DNA of 8,905 nt from DATKDF01 sp035512795 (lineage in GTDB: Bacteria; Acidobacteriota; Vicinamibacteria; Vicinamibacterales; SCN-69-37). The position numbers and the translations under genes were made by a program. Of this stretch, positions 6,948 through 8,905 are shown piece after piece. Numbering within the stretch: the stretch's first letter is position 1; each line of letters starts with the position of its first letter. The DNA lies in contig DATKDF010000109.1 of NCBI GenBank assembly GCA_035512795.1, forward strand, positions 1-8,905, read 5' to 3'. The notes under the pieces were generated by a model. The model was not told the origin of the DNA. It was given only the letters and a program-made list of their open reading frames with translations, and made no database searches.

Positions 6948-8207
6948 ATGGCCACTTCCACACGTCTCCCGTCTTTCTGGACTGCTTTCGGCCCCGGGCT
7001 GCTCTGGGCCGCGGCCGCGATCGGCGTCTCGCACCTGGTGCAGTCGACGCGCGCCGGCGCCGATGCCGGCTTCGCGCTGGCGGGCGTCATCCTGATTGCG
7101 CTCGTCCTCAAGTACCCTTTCTTCGAGTACGGGCCGCGCTACGCAGCCGCCACCGGCGAAAGCCTCGTCGAGGGGTACGCACGCGTCGGCGCCTGGGCGC
7201 TGTGGCTGTACTTCCTGATTACGATCGCGACGGCGCTCATCATCCAGGTCGTCATCGTCGTCTTCACGTCGTTCCTGCTGCAGACGGCGCTCGGGCTCAC
7301 GATGCCGCTCGCGGTGGTCGGCGGCCTGCTCATCCTGACGTGCGCGGCGCTCCTGCGCCTGGGCCGGTTCCGGGCCCTGGATCGGACGGTCAAGTTCGTG
7401 CTCGCTCTGCTGGCGCTCTCGACGCTCTTTGCCGCCGTGCTGGCCGTACCCCGGACGGACCTGTCCTCGCTGGCGGTTTGGCCGCCCGCTTCGGCGGCCG
7501 TGCCGTTCGCTTTCATCCTGGCCCTGGCCGGCTGGATGCCGTCGGCCATCGACATCTCGGTTTGGAGTTCGGCCTGGACGCTCGCAAAGAATCGCGATAC
7601 GGGCACCGAGGCGAGCGTCAGGCACGCGCTGCTCGACTTCCGGATCGGCTACGTCGCGACGGGCGTGCTCGCGTTTGCGTTCCTGTTGCTCGGTGCGACG
7701 GTCATGTATCAGTCGGGCACGTCGTTCAGCCCGCAGGGGACCCAGTTCTCGCTGCAACTGGCCGATCTCTACAGCCAGACCCTGGGTGCCTGGACCCGAC
7801 CCATCGTCATGGTCGCGATGGTCACGACGATGTTCTCGACGGCGTTGACGGTCATTGACGGGTTTCCACGCGCGCTCGCGCGCAGCGTCCGGGTCATCCG
7901 GTCGGGCGTGGCCGACGGGGCCCGGGCCGACACCGACCGCGTGTACTGGGTGTCGGGCGCGGTGCTCGGCGGGCTCACGGTGCTCGTCATGCACCTGCTG
8001 GTCGGCAGCCTGACGACGATGGTGGACTTTGCGACGATCGTGTCGTTTCTCACGGCGCCAATCCTCGGGTACCTGAACCTGCGCGTCGTGACCGGCGCCA
8101 ATGTCGCGCCCGAGCACCGGCCCGGCCCGGCACTGGTGTGGCTGTCGTATGCCGGGCTGATTCTGCTGGGGGGCACGGCTCTCGTCTACCTGGCGTCGCG
8201 GTTCTGA
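6948..8207 (+). CDS. Divergent Nramp-family membrane transporter lacking the DPGN motif
   Basis: 419 residues, an inner-membrane protein with about 11 hydrophobic segments. The first begins FGPGLLWAAAAIG and ends in AGADAGF, the Nramp TM1 framework. Counting from GPG to AGA (24 positions, no gap), the metal-binding DPGN of canonical Nramp transporters falls on Gly26-Val27-Ser28-His29, so both metal ligands (Asp and Asn) are absent. In TM6 the conserved MPH becomes MPS (Met197-Pro198-Ser199), keeping the methionine but not the histidine. Other recognisable stretches are KYPFFEYGPRYAAATGESLVEGY after TM2 (positions about 51-73) and the TM8-TM9 region MVAMVTTMFSTALTVIDGFPRALARS (about 286-311). 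A mature subgroup of bacterial Nramp homologues shares this altered TM1, so this is an intact gene of a divergent clade rather than a damaged one. Mn/Fe transport should not be assumed; another cation or solute is possible. ATG 6948 is chosen because upstream in-frame sequence overlaps the M28 gene. Confidence 0.87.
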   Translation: MATSTRLPSFWTAFGPGLLWAAAAIGVSHLVQSTRAGADAGFALAGVILIALVLKYPFFEYGPRYAAATGESLVEGYARVGAWALWLYFLITIATALIIQVVIVVFTSFLLQTALGLTMPLAVVGGLLILTCAALLRLGRFRALDRTVKFVLALLALSTLFAAVLAVPRTDLSSLAVWPPASAAVPFAFILALAGWMPSAIDISVWSSAWTLAKNRDTGTEASVRHALLDFRIGYVATGVLAFAFLLLGATVMYQSGTSFSPQGTQFSLQLADLYSQTLGAWTRPIVMVAMVTTMFSTALTVIDGFPRALARSVRVIRSGVADGARADTDRVYWVSGAVLGGLTVLVMHLLVGSLTTMVDFATIVSFLTAPILGYLNLRVVTGANVAPEHRPGPALVWLSYAGLILLGGTALVYLASRF

Positions 8208-8219
8208 CACGCCGCGCGG

Positions 8220-8225
8220 TAAGAT
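8220..8225 (+). promoter_or_regulatory. Putative -10 box of ridA, suggesting a leaderless transcript
   Basis: TAAGAT in GCGGTAAGATGCC matches the TANNNT pattern (5 of 6 to TATAAT if the third base is ignored). It lies in the 25-bp gap after the Nramp-like gene. A start site 7-8 bases downstream would fall at 8232-8233, on the A of ATG 8233. There is no Shine-Dalgarno site. This placement makes ATG 8224 unlikely, as it would lie inside the box. Confidence 0.42.
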
Positions 8226-8232
8226 GCCGCCG

Positions 8233-8622
8233 ATGTCTACACACCGCCTCGTGCACGATCCCTCCCTGCCGAAGCCGGCCGGTCCGTACTCGCCGGCGAC
8301 CGTTTTCGATCGCCTCGTGTTCGTGTCCGGTCAGGGGGCGACCGACGCGACGACCGGCGCGCTCGTCTCGGCCGACGTCGAGGCGCAGACCGAGCAGTGC
8401 CTGCGTAACGTCGAGAGCATCCTGAACGCCGCCGGCACCGATCTCCAGCACGTGCTCCGGTGCGGCGTGTTCCTCGTCGACATCTCCGAGTTTCCGAAGA
8501 TGAACGCCGTCTACGAACGCGTCTTCGCCGGCCATCGGCCCGCGCGCACGACCGTCCAGGTGTCGGCTCTGCCGGGTGCGGGGCTCCGCGTCGAAATCGA
8601 CTGCGTCGCGTATGTGCCGTGA
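8233..8622 (+). CDS. ridA: RidA/YjgF/UK114-family protein, putative enamine/imine deaminase
   Basis: 129 residues, the usual length for the family (about 126-130), probably a cytoplasmic homotrimer. RidA hydrolyses reactive 2-aminoacrylate and related enamines released by pyridoxal-phosphate enzymes, giving keto acids and ammonia and protecting enzymes from damage. Family marks: KPAGPYSPA near the N-terminus (residues about 13-21), the LVFVSGQGA strand, a QCLRNVESIL helix, and the C-terminal signature PARTTVQVSALPGAG followed by VEIDCVAYV. Arg105 in PARTT is at the position of the carboxylate-binding Arg105 of E. coli RidA, and Glu121 corresponds to Glu120. That agreement supports ATG 8233; an in-frame ATG at 8224 would add only MPP and overlaps the putative -10 box. 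Archetypal RidA versus a paralogous Rid subgroup cannot be settled without alignment. The neighbour upstream is an Nramp-like gene with no obvious metabolic link. Confidence 0.93.
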   Translation: MSTHRLVHDPSLPKPAGPYSPATVFDRLVFVSGQGATDATTGALVSADVEAQTEQCLRNVESILNAAGTDLQHVLRCGVFLVDISEFPKMNAVYERVFAGHRPARTTVQVSALPGAGLRVEIDCVAYVP

Positions 8623-8633
8623 AATCCAGTTCA

Positions 8634-8687
8634 GCGAATGGAGTGAATTGGAGTGAATGAGCGAATGACGTGAGTGAATGAGTGAAG
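8634..8687. repeat. Degenerate GAGTGAATG-type short repeats downstream of ridA
   Basis: GYGAAT hexamers occur at 8634, 8643, 8653, 8661 and 8674, with a variant GTGAAG at 8682. Spacings are 9, 10, 8, 13 and 8 bases, mostly within a GAGTGAATG context. The tract begins 11 bases after the ridA stop, is purine-rich and clearly less GC-rich than the rest of the window, and contains many TGA triplets, so it is unlikely to be coding on this strand. It could be slippage-derived filler, part of a 3' untranslated region, or a binding array; the sequence alone does not decide. Confidence 0.55.
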
Positions 8688-8694
8688 GCAACAA

Positions 8695-8700
8695 TATACT
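8695..8700 (+). promoter_or_regulatory. Possible -10 box upstream of the right-edge reading frame
   Basis: TATACT, 5 of 6 to TATAAT, in the most AT-rich spot of the window (ACAATATACTTGAC). A good -35 is not visible 17 bases upstream. An alternative pairing, TTGACT (8700-8705) with GAGAAT (8724-8729) at 18-bp spacing, overlaps the hairpin at 8705-8734. Either would give a leader of roughly 60-95 nt before GTG 8799. Confidence 0.3.
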
Positions 8701-8704
8701 TGAC

Positions 8705-8734
8705 TGACCAGCCGGCCTCGCCGGAGAATGGTCA
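8705..8734. repeat. Inverted repeat / two-part hairpin
   Basis: TGACCA at 8705-8710 pairs with TGGTCA at 8729-8734, and CCGGC at 8712-8716 pairs with GCCGG at 8720-8724 around a CTC loop, with an asymmetric bulge of G against AGAA. It has no T run, so it is not a classical intrinsic terminator for ridA. It could be an operator or the outer part of a mobile-element end. Confidence 0.45.
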
Positions 8735-8763
8735 AGCCTAGCAGGCTGCCCGGATTGGCCGGG
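8735..8763. repeat. Two further tandem small hairpins
   Basis: AGCCT (8735-8739) pairs with AGGCT (8743-8747) around a 3-base loop. CCCGG (8749-8753) pairs with CCGGG (8759-8763) around a 5-base loop. They directly follow the hairpin at 8705-8734, making three stems in about 60 bases ahead of a new reading frame. If transcribed they would form a structured leader. Neither has a T tract. Confidence 0.4.
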
Positions 8764-8782
8764 TGCTCAAGTTGCGTTGACC

Positions 8783-8788
8783 CGGAGG
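8783..8788 (+). promoter_or_regulatory. Shine-Dalgarno site for the right-edge reading frame
   Basis: CGGAGG, with 10 nt to GTG 8799. An ATG at 8794 (5 nt away, another frame) gives only an 11-codon peptide before TGA, and a GTG at 8790 is too close. The site is the main reason for choosing GTG 8799. Confidence 0.45.
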
Positions 8789-8798
8789 CGTGTATGAA

Positions 8799-8905
8799 GT
8801 GCCCCGGGAACGAAAAGCGATCTATCTGAGCCATGCGCGAGGGCGCTACGGCTTTAAGCGCAAGGTCCACATGGCCTTTCTCGCCTATTTCGATGCCAGC
8901 GGTTC
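8799..8905 (+). CDS. Start of an unrecognised protein, running off the right edge
   Basis: At least 35 codons stay open to the window end from GTG 8799; an in-frame stop at 8778-8780 bounds the frame upstream. The visible product begins VPRERKAIYLSHARGRYG (first residue read as Met) and continues KRKVHMAFLAYFDASG. It is strongly basic at first, then has an aromatic and hydrophobic stretch. It has no clear signal peptide and I do not recognise the family. The frame follows a CGGAGG ribosome site and a structured, lower-GC leader. A transposase or other mobile-element protein is one possibility because of the inverted repeats just upstream, but no transposase motif is visible. A chance open frame cannot be excluded at this length. 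Confidence 0.42.
   Translation, partial: MPRERKAIYLSHARGRYGFKRKVHMAFLAYFDASG

Noticed and set aside
4825..6963. A 712-residue open frame on the - strand opposite the M28 gene, and similar long ones at 744-2252, 3398-4711 and 6810-8210
   Set aside because: The one at 4825-6963 is codon-aligned with the sense gene, so it stays open simply because TTA, CTA and TCA codons are avoided in GC-rich coding DNA. The sense products have clear family motifs; the antisense ones are Arg/Pro/His-rich without motifs.
8705..8763. A CRISPR array or intrinsic terminator at the hairpin cluster
   Set aside because: The stems differ in sequence, there are no regularly spaced direct repeats with spacers, and no T run follows any stem.
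8794..8829. Mini-frame ATG 8794 encoding MKCPGNEKRSI
   Set aside because: Only 11 codons, no leader-peptide features such as runs of one amino acid, and it overlaps the better GTG 8799 frame. A translated leader remains possible but unsupported.

Overview
The window comes from a high-GC bacterium (about two-thirds G+C by eye). Coding is dense and every gene with an assigned start is on the + strand. Three features suggest an environmental Acidobacteriota, perhaps a Vicinamibacteria-type lineage: large secreted M28B/GCPII-like lipoprotein peptidases, a CocE/NonD hydrolase, and an Nramp relative without the DPGN motif. This assignment is inference, since there is no rRNA or marker gene here.

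Layout. (1) 1-777: 3' part of a dihydroorotate-dehydrogenase-like flavoprotein, cut by the left edge. (2) 774-2927: a B12-binding-type radical SAM protein with a long C-terminal extension, overlapping gene 1 by 4 bp (ATGA). (3) 2960-4759: an exported CocE/NonD-type alpha/beta hydrolase, most likely starting at TTG 2960 behind a good Shine-Dalgarno site. (4) 4756-6888: a GCPII-like M28 metallopeptidase lipoprotein, overlapping gene 3 by 4 bp (ATGA). (5) 6948-8207: a divergent Nramp-family transporter. (6) 8233-8622: a RidA/YjgF-family protein. (7) 8623-8798: a lower-GC intergenic stretch with degenerate short repeats and three small inverted repeats. (8) 8799-8905: the start of an unrecognised reading frame that runs off the right edge.

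How the genes fit together. Genes 1-4 have gaps of -4, +32 and -4 bp, so they look like one transcript with two translationally coupled pairs. One pair is redox/radical chemistry in the cytoplasm. The other is hydrolysis of peptides, esters or amides outside the inner membrane. The Nramp-like gene and ridA each follow a short gap with a TANNNT -10-like box close to the start codon and no Shine-Dalgarno site. They may therefore have their own promoters with very short leaders; the ridA message could be leaderless.

I found no CRISPR array, tRNA, rRNA, complete insertion sequence or recognisable defence or biosynthetic cluster. The points most worth a second look are the replaced ligand-binding residues in three otherwise recognisable proteins (DHODH-like, GCPII-like, Nramp-like), the unexplained C-terminal domain of the radical SAM protein, and the repeat/hairpin region leading into the orphan frame at the right edge.
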